Positions 17,355-25,297 of a DNA stretch of 64,000 nt are shown in pieces. The stretch is from Pannonibacter phragmitetus DSM 14782 (GTDB lineage Bacteria; Pseudomonadota; Alphaproteobacteria; Rhizobiales; Stappiaceae). Position numbers and translations under genes: made by a program. The first letter of the stretch is position 1. The number at the start of each line of letters is the position of its first letter. A model generated the notes under the pieces. The model did not search any database. It worked only from the letters and a program-made list of their open reading frames with translations, and had not been told where the DNA came from. Where the stretch lies: NCBI RefSeq assembly GCF_000382365.1, contig NZ_KB908224.1, positions 1 through 64,000 of the forward strand, in the 5' to 3' direction.

Positions 17355-17579
17355 GGTGTCCTCCTTCTGCCCCCATACAGGATGCCGGAACAGCCCTGCC
17401 GGGCAGGTCCCGGACGTCCGGCAAGCCATCCTGCCGTCTGGCGGCTTCCCGATCACCTTGGTTGAAACCCTGACGTTTCACGGTGGCGCTTCACACTCTC
17501 TGAATTTGCCCGGAAAGGCTCGCCGCCTGGCTGATGCTGCGCTACAAGCAGGCCTCTGCGGACAGGGAAGGCAGGCTCG

Positions 17580-18014
17580 ATGAAGACACAGGTTTCCACC
17601 CATCTCATCCATGAGAAAGACGGCAGGCACCTGATGATCCGGCGTGCGGGCAGTGCTTATTATCCCGGCTTCCTGAGCCTTGTGGCGGGTCACGTAGAGC
17701 CGCCCGAGACCCCGCTGGAAGCCCTGCTGCGTGAGGTGGAGGAAGAAATCGGCGTCAGGCTTGCGCCCGGAGATGTTTCCTTTGCCAAGGTGCTGCACCG
17801 CCGCCTGCCGGACCAGATTTATATCGATTATTTCTTCAAGGCGGAGCACATGCCCGATGCCTTGCAGATCTGCGAGCCTGACAAGATTTCCGAAATCGGC
17901 ATGTTTGACCTTCAGGCCGTGCGGGACCAGATCGTGCCCTATGTCTGGGCCGTCCTCACCAGCCCGCAGACCTATCAGGAGTTTGAAGAGCGCGGCCTTA
18001 TACCAAGGCTTTAG
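17580..18014 (+). CDS. Nudix hydrolase
   Basis: A 144-aa protein with a full Nudix box, G-x5-E-x7-REVEEEIGV (GHVEPPETPLEALLREVEEEIGV region, residues about 37-59). It is expected to cleave a nucleoside diphosphate linked to another group, using Mg on the Glu cluster. The substrate is unknown. It stands alone, with repeat copy C right at its 3' end. Confidence 0.92.
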   Translation: MKTQVSTHLIHEKDGRHLMIRRAGSAYYPGFLSLVAGHVEPPETPLEALLREVEEEIGVRLAPGDVSFAKVLHRRLPDQIYIDYFFKAEHMPDALQICEPDKISEIGMFDLQAVRDQIVPYVWAVLTSPQTYQEFEERGLIPRL

Positions 18015-18099
18015 ATGCTGACGCATCACGCCTTGAAATTGCTCAGACGCCGCACGGGCTTGACCAACTCTCGATGAGCCAAGCTCACCGAGAGTTGGT
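18004..18099 (+). repeat. dispersed palindromic repeat, copy C (full element)
   Basis: Hairpin 1 is CAAGGC-TTTA-GATGC-TGAC-GCATC-AC-GCCTTG (18004-18035). The linker begins AAATTGCTCAGACGCCGCAC and continues to GGCTTG. Hairpin 2 is a 17-bp stem with one mismatch (ACCAACTCTCG at its foot, ATGAGC near the top) and a CAA loop (18063-18099). It overlaps the last codons of the Nudix gene and is the best preserved copy in the window. Confidence 0.82.
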
Positions 18100-18123
18100 A
18101 TTACCTGACGGGCAAGGCCGTTT

Positions 18124-18146
18124 CCCGATGAGACAGGCCCATCGGG
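18124..18146. repeat. short hairpin of the CGATGAG type
   Basis: CCCGATG-AGACAGGCC-CATCGGG follows repeat copy C by 24 bp and precedes the stop of the universal stress gene. It has the same GATGAG element as hairpin 2 of the repeat family. Confidence 0.5.
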
Positions 18147-18153
18147 AGCGGTG

Positions 18154-19014
18154 TCAGCCCGGGCTGGCGGGGAAGACGAGGACGTCCACCGGGGCGGATT
18201 GCAGCACCTTGGCCGTGACGCTGCCAAGGATCATCCGTGTCAGCATGCCCTTGCCGTGATTGGCCATGACAATGAGATCAGCCCCCGCTTCATCTGCCGC
18301 CTGCAGGATCTCATGGGCATGTGTGGTCTCGTCATGCCGGACCAGAATGCCTGCCTGCAGGCCGCTGACCCCCTGTACGAAGGCGGCAAGGCGGCCGCGG
18401 GCCGCGCTCGCCTGATCCGACAGGTAGAGATCCCGGTCCTCCTTGTGCAGCGTGCCGGACATGGTCAGCCGGAGGGCCGGCACATCAAACACATGCAGCA
18501 CGCTGGCCGGCGTTGCGGTGAGGCCCAATGAGACAAAGCGGCAGAGCGCGGCATGCGACTGATCGGAGAGGTCGGTGGTCAGCAGAGCATGGCGCCAGGG
18601 GCCGGCCGGAGGGCCATTGACCATCAGAACCGGGCAATTTGTGGTGCGGATCGTGCGTTCGGCCGTGGTGCCGGCGAAGGCATCACGCAGGATCTGCCGC
18701 CGGTGGGGGCCCAGCACCAGCAGGTCCGGCTTGCGGTCTTCTGCTGCCTGGACAATGCCGGAGAACGGATCTGCCAGACGCGCATCGACCGTGCAGGTGA
18801 TGCCATCGGCCGCCCGGAGCGACTGGGCGAGATCCATCAGCAGATTGCGTGTGTCGGAAAGCTCGTGGTCAACGATCCGCCGGGGGCGGTCATCATCAAC
18901 CACGTGAACAAGTTCAAGGGCGGCGCCGTGGGCGTGCGCTAGCAGCACGGCGCGGCGCAGCGCCCGGTCGGACCGTTCGGAAAAATCTGTCGCCAGCATG
19001 ATCCGCTGAAGCAC
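18154..19014 (-). CDS. universal stress protein, tandem UspA domains
   Basis: A 286-aa cytoplasmic protein of two UspA domains. The first (residues 1-133) begins MLQRIMLATDFSERSDRALR. The second (about 142-284) begins HALLTTDLSDQSHAALCRF and keeps the ATP-loop-like segment MANHGKGMLTRMILGSVTAKVL (G-2x-G-9x-G-S pattern). The first domain also has VLGPHRRQILRDAFAGTTAERTI. Such proteins bind ATP and are made under stress. It is divergent from a small HTH gene that leads an antiporter and P-type ATPase group, which suggests an ion or stress link. Confidence 0.92.
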   Translation of the reverse strand: MLQRIMLATDFSERSDRALRRAVLLAHAHGAALELVHVVDDDRPRRIVDHELSDTRNLLMDLAQSLRAADGITCTVDARLADPFSGIVQAAEDRKPDLLVLGPHRRQILRDAFAGTTAERTIRTTNCPVLMVNGPPAGPWRHALLTTDLSDQSHAALCRFVSLGLTATPASVLHVFDVPALRLTMSGTLHKEDRDLYLSDQASAARGRLAAFVQGVSGLQAGILVRHDETTHAHEILQAADEAGADLIVMANHGKGMLTRMILGSVTAKVLQSAPVDVLVFPASPG

Positions 19015-19150
19015 GGGCTGTCTCCCTTGGCTGTTCAGGTCGTCTTTCCATCATACGAACACGCATCGGCAGCTGCTGAATTGATCCATCTCAATCAAAC
19101 GATGTCAAACGCCGCTATGCTTCACCGAACTGAAGTCAGGGACAGCCAGG

Positions 19151-19378
19151 ATGCCTTGCGAAACCTATCAGACCGTCCGGGAGGTCGCTGACCGCCTGAA
19201 GATTGCCGAGGCCACGGTTCGGCACTGGATCAAGGCCGGAGAACTCAGGGCCATCGATATCGGCAAGGGTTGGCGGATCGCGGATGCGGATCTGGCCGAA
19301 TTCCTGCGCCGGCATGAAACCGTGCCCCGTGCGCCCGGACAGCTTGCGGAGCCGCATGAAGAGGAGCGGACCCCATGA
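19151..19378 (+). CDS. small excisionase/MerR-type HTH DNA-binding protein
   Basis: A 75-aa protein with a helix-turn-helix of the excisionase (XisA/MerR-like) family: YQTVREVADRLKIAEATVRHWIKAGELRAIDIGKGWRI, then DLAEFLRR. No phage or integrase genes lie nearby, so it is more likely a local regulator than a true excisionase. Its stop overlaps the start of the antiporter gene as ATGA, so the two are translated together. Confidence 0.85.
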   Translation: MPCETYQTVREVADRLKIAEATVRHWIKAGELRAIDIGKGWRIADADLAEFLRRHETVPRAPGQLAEPHEEERTP

Positions 19379-21084
19379 GCGTCTTCACCGAGGTCTCGCT
19401 GCTTCTGGCTCTTGCCGCCGTTGTCGGCCTGGCTGGAACGCTGCTGCGCCAGCCGCTCATCGTCAGCTTCATTGCGGTCGGCCTGCTGGCCGGGCCGTCA
19501 GCGCTGGACATTGTCCATTCCGGGGAGCAGATCAGGCTGTTGTCCGAACTCGGCATTGCGGTGCTGCTGTTTCTCGTCGGCATCAAGCTGGATGTGAAGC
19601 TGGTCCGCTCGCTCGGCCTCGTCTCGGTCATGACCGGCCTGGGGCAGGTGCTCTTCACCGCCTTCTTCGGCTATCTGATCGGCCTTGCGCTGGGCCTTGG
19701 CCATGTCACCAGCCTCTATGTGGCGGTGGCCCTGACGTTTTCTTCCACCATCATCATCGTCAAGCTGCTGTCGGACAAGCGCGAGATCGATGCGCTGCAC
19801 GGCCAGATCGCGCTTGGCTTCCTCATCGTGCAGGACCTGTTCGTGGTCTTTGCCATGATCGTGCTGTCGGCCATCGGCATCGGTGCTGCCGGAGAGGGCG
19901 GGCATGGGGATGGCTCCATCGTCACCATCATGGGCGCGGGGCTTGCCATGGTCGCAGCGGTGGCATTGTTCGTGCGGTATCTTGCCAATCCGCTCACCGA
20001 ATGGCTGGCCCGGGTGCCGGAGCTGCTGGTGATCTTCGCGCTTGCGCTGGCGGCCATGTTTGCAGCCATCGGCGACCAGATCGGCCTTGGCAAGGAAGTG
20101 GGCGGCCTGCTGGCCGGTGTGGCGCTGGCCTCCACCGCCTACCGGGAAACCATTGCAGCCCGGCTCGGGCCGCTGCGCGATTTCCTGCTGCTCTTCTTCT
20201 TCATTGCGCTCGGTGCCACGCTGGACCTTTCGCAGCTCGGCAGCCATGTGACCGGGGCCGTGGTGTTCTCCCTGTTCGTGCTCATCGGCAATCCGCTGAT
20301 CGTTCTGGCGATCATGGGGGCACTCGGCTACCGCAAGCGTACCGGCTTTCTGGCCGGCCTGACGGTGGCGCAGATCAGCGAATTCTCGCTGATCTTCATC
20401 GCCATGGGCGTCACGCTGGGCCATGTGCCGGACGAGGCGCTGGGACTGGTGACCATGGTTGGCCTTGTCACCATCGCCGCCTCGACCTACATGATCACCT
20501 ACTCCCATCAGCTCTATGCCCTGTGCGAATCCTGGCTCGGCCTGTTTGAGCGGCGCAATGCCCACCGGGAGGCAGGGGAGACGGCAGCTCTGCCCAAGGG
20601 GCGGTTCCAGATCATTCTCTTCGGCCTCGGGCGTTTCGGCACGGCCATCGGCATGCGGCTGCAGCGGCGCGGCATCCGGGTGCTGGGCATCGATTTCAAT
20701 CCGCAGGCCGTGCAGCGCTGGAAGGAACTGGGCCTTGCCGCCGAATTCGGGGATGCGACCGATCCGGAATTCGTCGCCGAACTGCCATTGCGTGAGGCGG
20801 TCTGGATCGTCTCGACCGTGCCGATCCACCCGGCAGGCCTCAGTCACGAGGATGCCCGCCGGACATTGATTCAGCTGACGCGGGCGGCTGGCTTTACCGG
20901 GCGCATCGCCGCTGCTTCCCACACTGCTCATGACACGGGTGTGCTGTCCGGCTCCGGTGCGGATCTGGTGCTGGAGCCGTTCCAGGATGCCGCCGAGCGG
21001 GCTGCCGAGCTTCTGTGCGGCGCCGGGGAGGAAGAGCGGACCGAGTTTCCCGAGATCGCCTCGGAAGGCAGGACGGCAGTCTGA
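19375..21084 (+). CDS. CPA2-family cation/proton antiporter with RCK domain (Kef-like)
   Basis: A 569-aa inner-membrane protein. Residues 1 to about 385 form the hydrophobic exchanger domain, about 12-13 helices (LLRQPLIVSFIAVGLLAGP, LTFSSTIIIVKLLSDKREID and VAQISEFSLIF are family hallmarks). From about 405 there is a cytoplasmic RCK/TrkA-N nucleotide-binding domain, FGLGRFGTAIGMRLQRRG, with the GxGxxG fold. It probably exchanges K+ or another monovalent cation for H+. It overlaps the HTH gene and is followed by a P-type ATPase after 79 bp containing a hairpin. Confidence 0.92.
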   Translation: MSVFTEVSLLLALAAVVGLAGTLLRQPLIVSFIAVGLLAGPSALDIVHSGEQIRLLSELGIAVLLFLVGIKLDVKLVRSLGLVSVMTGLGQVLFTAFFGYLIGLALGLGHVTSLYVAVALTFSSTIIIVKLLSDKREIDALHGQIALGFLIVQDLFVVFAMIVLSAIGIGAAGEGGHGDGSIVTIMGAGLAMVAAVALFVRYLANPLTEWLARVPELLVIFALALAAMFAAIGDQIGLGKEVGGLLAGVALASTAYRETIAARLGPLRDFLLLFFFIALGATLDLSQLGSHVTGAVVFSLFVLIGNPLIVLAIMGALGYRKRTGFLAGLTVAQISEFSLIFIAMGVTLGHVPDEALGLVTMVGLVTIAASTYMITYSHQLYALCESWLGLFERRNAHREAGETAALPKGRFQIILFGLGRFGTAIGMRLQRRGIRVLGIDFNPQAVQRWKELGLAAEFGDATDPEFVAELPLREAVWIVSTVPIHPAGLSHEDARRTLIQLTRAAGFTGRIAAASHTAHDTGVLSGSGADLVLEPFQDAAERAAELLCGAGEEERTEFPEIASEGRTAV

Positions 21085-21091
21085 GGCCATC

Positions 21092-21116
21092 TCGCGATGA
21101 GCCTTTCTCATCGTGA
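21092..21116. repeat. hairpin with CGATGAG/CTCATCG arms
   Basis: TCGCGATGAG-CCTTT-CTCATCGTGA, a 10-bp stem with one G-T pair, between the antiporter and ATPase genes. It belongs to the hairpin-2 type of the dispersed repeat. There is no T-run, so it is not a standard terminator; it could attenuate or stabilise the transcript. Confidence 0.55.
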
Positions 21117-21163
21117 ACTGGTCAAGCCCGCACGATCTGATTGAAAAAGGAGCCAGAGACTGC

Positions 21164-23782
21164 ATGACCCAGACCTCTCCGCACAGCCAGACCGCACAGG
21201 CTTGCCTTGATCAATGGTCCGCAGGCCCCGGGGGGCTGTCCCCGGAAGAGGCGGCCAGCCGCCTGAAAACCTATGGCCCCAACCGCCTGCCGGAAGCTGC
21301 CGGGCGCAGCGCGCTTGTCCGTTTCCTCTCCCAGTTCCGCAATGTGCTGATCTATGTGCTGCTGGGGGCGGCTGTGGTGACGGCCCTGCTGCAGCACTGG
21401 GTCGACACCGCCGTCATTCTGGCGGTGGTGGCAGGCAATGCCATGATCGGCTTCCTGCAGGAAGGCAAGGCGGAGGCGGCGATGGCCGCCATCCACAGCA
21501 TGCTGGCGCCGCGCGCGGCTGTCCTGCGCGGCGGGCAGCGCGTTTCGGTGGATGGCACGGCGCTGGTGCCGGGCGATGTCGTGCTGCTGGAGGCCGGGGA
21601 CAAGGTGCCTGCGGATCTGCGGCTGCTGCAGGCCCATGGGCTGAGCGCGCAGGAAGCCATCCTGACCGGCGAATCGGTTCCCGCGGACAAGACCGCCGCC
21701 CCGGTGGCGGAGGATGCGCCGCTGGGGGACCGGCGGTCCATGCTCTGGTCCGGCACGCTGGTGACGCAAGGTTCCGGGCGCGGCCTTGTGGTGGCAACGG
21801 GTGCGCATACGGAAATCGGCCGCATCGGCGGGCTTCTGTCCGGCGTGGAGACACTGAAGACGCCGCTCGTGGAGCAGATGGATCACTTTGCCCGCTGGCT
21901 CTCGCTGCTGATCGTTCTGGCGGCCGCGATCCTGCTGGCCTGGGGGTATTTCCTCGGCGGCCATCCTTTTGCATCCCTGTTCATGGCGGTTGTCGGCGTT
22001 GCTGTTGCCGCCATTCCGGAAGGCCTGCCAGCCGTCACCACCATCACGCTGGCCATCGGTGTCAGGGCCATGGCGCAGCGCCATGCCATCATCCGCCGCC
22101 TTCCGGCCATCGAGGCCATCGGCTCTGTCTCGGTGATCTGCACCGACAAGACCGGAACCCTGACCCGCAATGAGATGGCCGTTGTCTGCGTCGAGACACC
22201 GGAGGGCGTGTTCGAGGTGGAGGGTGACGGCTATGCCCCCTCCGGGGCGATCCAGCCGCACGGAGATCTCTCGCATCTCGCCCGGACGGCCGCGCTTTGC
22301 AACGATGCAGCCCTTGCCTGCAAGGCCGGGCACTGGATCGTCGAAGGCGATCCGATGGAAGGAGCTCTGCTGGCTTTTGCGGGCAAGGCTGCGGGCGCGA
22401 TCAATGCCGTGCGGCTGGATGTCATTCCTTTCGACAGCCGCCATCGCTATATGGCGGTCCTGGCGGAGGCCGGCGGCGAGCGCATCACCCATGTGAAGGG
22501 GGCGCCGGAGCGGGTGCTGCGCATGTGCCACGGGATTGACCTGCCGCACTGGCATGACCGGGCCGAAGTCATGGCAAAACGGGGCTTGCGTGTTCTGGCC
22601 CTTGCCATGCGGCACGAGACGGGTCCGGAAATCGGCCGGGACAGCCTCGACGGAAGCCTGACGTTCCTGGGCCTGGCCGGGCTGATTGATCCGCCGCGCC
22701 CGGAGGCGATCGCGGCTGTTGCCGAATGCCGGACGGCCGGAATCCGGGTGAAGATGATCACCGGCGACCACGCCGGAACAGCGGCGGCCATCGCCGGGCA
22801 GATCGGTCTTGAAAATCCGCACCGGGTGCTCACCGGCTCGGATCTCGACAGGCTGGATGACCCGCAGCTTGCCATGGAAGTGATGGATTGCGATGTCTTC
22901 GCCCGCACCAGCCCCGAGCACAAGCTGCGGCTGGTTGCGGCCCTGCAGGCGCGGGGCCTGTCCGTGGCCATGACGGGAGACGGGGTGAATGATGCCCCGG
23001 CGTTGAAGCGTGCCGATGCGGGCATTGCCATGGGGCTGAAGGGCTCGGAAGCGGCCAAGGAAGCCGCCGATCTCGTGCTTGCCGACGACAATTTCGCCTC
23101 CATCGCCGCCGCCGTGCGCGAAGGGCGCACGGTGTGGGACAATCTGAAGAAAGTCATCAGCTGGACGCTGCCGACCAGTGCCGGTCAGGCTCTGCCGATC
23201 ATTCTGGCGCTGTTTCTCGGCCTTGCCCTACCCATCACGGCCGTGCAGGTGCTGTGGATCAATCTGGTCAGCAGCGTGACGCTGGGGCTGGCGCTGGCCT
23301 TTGAACCCTCGGAGCCCGGCACCATGGCCCGGCCGCCGCGCCGCCGTGATGCGCCGCTGCTGACGGGGGATCTGGTCTGGCACATCGTGCTGGTCGGCAG
23401 CCTTTTCGTCGCAACCGTTTTCGGCATGTTCAACTATGCGCTGGCGCGTGGCCATTCGCTTGAACTGGCGCAGACCATCTCGGTCAACACCGTTGTCGTG
23501 CTCGAGATTTTCCACCTCTTCTTCATCCGCAACATCTATGGCACCTCCCTCACATGGGCGGCGGTGAAGGGCACTAAGGTGGTCTGGACGGTGGTTCTGG
23601 CGGTCACTGCGGCACAATTCGCCGTCACCTATCTGCCGCCCCTGCAGATGGTGCTGGGGACGGAGGCCGTGCCCTTCCTTGATGGGCTGCTGATCGTTGG
23701 AGCCGGGGTGGTCTTCTTCGCCCTGACGGAGATCGAAAAACAGATCCGGCTGGGCTTGAGGGTCAGGCCCGGCAAGGCTTGA
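21164..23782 (+). CDS. P-type cation-transporting ATPase (P2/IIA-like)
   Basis: An 872-aa ion pump. Seen are an N-terminal cation-ATPase domain, the actuator motif TGES (168-171), the membrane motif PEGLPA (285-290) as in Ca-type P2A pumps, the phosphorylation motif DKTGTLT with D328, the hinge MTGDGVNDAPALKRAD, and a C-terminal set of helices. PEGL keeps the Glu that in SERCA-type pumps binds Ca2+; the ion is otherwise not proved. I chose the ATG at 21164 because AAAAAGGAG lies 11 nt before it. It likely shares an operon or regulon with the antiporter and HTH genes. Confidence 0.93.
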   Translation: MTQTSPHSQTAQACLDQWSAGPGGLSPEEAASRLKTYGPNRLPEAAGRSALVRFLSQFRNVLIYVLLGAAVVTALLQHWVDTAVILAVVAGNAMIGFLQEGKAEAAMAAIHSMLAPRAAVLRGGQRVSVDGTALVPGDVVLLEAGDKVPADLRLLQAHGLSAQEAILTGESVPADKTAAPVAEDAPLGDRRSMLWSGTLVTQGSGRGLVVATGAHTEIGRIGGLLSGVETLKTPLVEQMDHFARWLSLLIVLAAAILLAWGYFLGGHPFASLFMAVVGVAVAAIPEGLPAVTTITLAIGVRAMAQRHAIIRRLPAIEAIGSVSVICTDKTGTLTRNEMAVVCVETPEGVFEVEGDGYAPSGAIQPHGDLSHLARTAALCNDAALACKAGHWIVEGDPMEGALLAFAGKAAGAINAVRLDVIPFDSRHRYMAVLAEAGGERITHVKGAPERVLRMCHGIDLPHWHDRAEVMAKRGLRVLALAMRHETGPEIGRDSLDGSLTFLGLAGLIDPPRPEAIAAVAECRTAGIRVKMITGDHAGTAAAIAGQIGLENPHRVLTGSDLDRLDDPQLAMEVMDCDVFARTSPEHKLRLVAALQARGLSVAMTGDGVNDAPALKRADAGIAMGLKGSEAAKEAADLVLADDNFASIAAAVREGRTVWDNLKKVISWTLPTSAGQALPIILALFLGLALPITAVQVLWINLVSSVTLGLALAFEPSEPGTMARPPRRRDAPLLTGDLVWHIVLVGSLFVATVFGMFNYALARGHSLELAQTISVNTVVVLEIFHLFFIRNIYGTSLTWAAVKGTKVVWTVVLAVTAAQFAVTYLPPLQMVLGTEAVPFLDGLLIVGAGVVFFALTEIEKQIRLGLRVRPGKA

Positions 23783-23942
23783 CCGGCCCGTGCAGCGTCG
23801 GGTTTGCTGCGCCAGCCCGACGCTCACCTGAACGTGTTCACATCCTTAACGCGCCGGTAATAACTTCGGTTGATCTTGACGCATATCCATGTAACCACCC
23901 GCTTCGGGGGGCTCAGGACCGGAAGCTGAAGATACTGCCAGA

Positions 23943-25040
23943 ATGAGTTCGCTGTTCCATCTGCCCGGCACATCCATCCAACCCCAAGGCCGTTCGAGAC
24001 AGGGTCTGCGGTCCTTGCGCAGGCTTGTCCTTGCGGGCGTCATGGCGCTTGCCCTCGCCGGCTGTGCGGGGTCGGACTACGAAAACCTGTCGCGCAATGC
24101 GCCGCGCCTCTCCAGTGCCACGATCTCCGAAATGGCGAAGAAGGACATGAAGCCGGAAAGCCCGGTGCTGGTCCGCATCTTCAAGCAGGAGAGCGAGCTG
24201 GAGGTGTGGAAGGTGGACAAGACCGGGCGTTATGCCCTGTTCAAGACCTATCCCATGTGCCGCTGGTCCGGGAAGCTGGGGCCGAAACGCAAGCAGGGCG
24301 ACCGTCAGGCGCCCGAGGGCTTCTATCATGTGTCGGCGGGGATGCTGAACCCGCAGTCGCAGTATTACGTCTCCTTCAATCTGGGTTATCCGAACCGGCT
24401 GGAATCGGCGCTGGGCTACACGGGTGATGCGCTCATGGTGCATGGCGCCTGTTCCTCGTCGGGCTGCTATGCGATGACCGATCAGGCGGCGGGCGAAATT
24501 TACGCCATTGCCGCCAAGGCGCTGGCCTCCGGTCAGGCCGCGTTCCAGGTGCAGGCCTTTCCTTTCCGCATGACGGCAGAGAACATGGCGCTGCACCGGT
24601 CCGATCCGGAAATGCCGTTCTGGCGGACACTCAAGGAAGGCTACGATAGTTTCGAACTGACGAAGCAGCAGCCGAAGGTGGCCGCCTGCGGCAGGCGCTA
24701 TGTCTTCAACACCGGGTTCAAGGATGGCACGCCGCGCAATCCGCTGGCGCCGTGCCCGGAGGTGGCCGTTCCGCCGGAGCCGGAACTGGTGGCTCAGCTG
24801 GATGCGGAAAAGCTCAAGGTGGATGAGGCGATTGCCTCAAGCCGCAGAAACCATGTGGTGTCCTATGTGGACGGCGGCATGCACCCGAGCTTCCGCGCGC
24901 TGCTGCGCCGTGACGGGCCGGAGCAGCTGGCCGCCCGCACCTCGAACCGCGCCTATCCGGTCAGCCGCCCGGAAGCCGCGCTGGCCGACCCCTTCAAGGA
25001 GCTGGTGGAGCCGGAAGACCGGCACGTGGGCAAGGACTGA
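23943..25040 (+). CDS. L,D-transpeptidase-family lipoprotein (YafK/DpaA-like)
   Basis: A 365-aa exported protein. An Arg-rich n-region leads to a lipobox LALAGC (acylated Cys at 41). The catalytic segment reads MVHGACSSSGCYAMTD, with H167 and C175 matching the HG...S-x-GC core of YkuD-type enzymes. YafK/DpaA members act on peptidoglycan cross-links or on protein-peptidoglycan links. The C-terminal 130 residues are less conserved. The gene is monocistronic, followed by a palindromic repeat element. Confidence 0.85.
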   Translation: MSSLFHLPGTSIQPQGRSRQGLRSLRRLVLAGVMALALAGCAGSDYENLSRNAPRLSSATISEMAKKDMKPESPVLVRIFKQESELEVWKVDKTGRYALFKTYPMCRWSGKLGPKRKQGDRQAPEGFYHVSAGMLNPQSQYYVSFNLGYPNRLESALGYTGDALMVHGACSSSGCYAMTDQAAGEIYAIAAKALASGQAAFQVQAFPFRMTAENMALHRSDPEMPFWRTLKEGYDSFELTKQQPKVAACGRRYVFNTGFKDGTPRNPLAPCPEVAVPPEPELVAQLDAEKLKVDEAIASSRRNHVVSYVDGGMHPSFRALLRRDGPEQLAARTSNRAYPVSRPEAALADPFKELVEPEDRHVGKD

Positions 25041-25093
25041 GCGCAATCCGAATGTACGAACGGGGAGCCCTGGATCCCCGTCAATCTGCCGCA

Positions 25094-25248
25094 CACCCCT
25101 CCATCGTCTTCCCGGCCAAGCGGAGCGCGAGCCGGGACCGGTGAGCCGGGGTGCGAGATGTTTGTCCTCAAGGAACGTAGTTGATGGTCCGGGGTTCACC
25201 GGTACCGGATCTCCGCTTCGCTGCGTCCGGTATGACGATGGAGGGGTG
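25094..25248. repeat. 155-bp MITE-like element with inverted ends
   Basis: The ends are a perfect 15-bp inverted repeat: CACCCCTCCATCGTC at 25094-25108 and its complement at 25234-25248. Similarity continues imperfectly inward for about 40 more bases on each side (CCGG, AGCGGAG and ACCGGTGA recur in order). There is no coding frame inside. It lies in the 257-bp gap between two convergent genes. Confidence 0.65.
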
Positions 25249-25297
25249 AGCGCTCCTCAAAAAGGCAGCCGGGGAGCCCTGGCTCCCCGTTGCTGTT

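Noticed and set aside
23794-23824. Terminator after the P-type ATPase
   Set aside because: AGCGTCGGG/CCCGACGCT pairs perfectly, but the loop is 13 nt and no T-run follows; it may be only a weak 3' structure.
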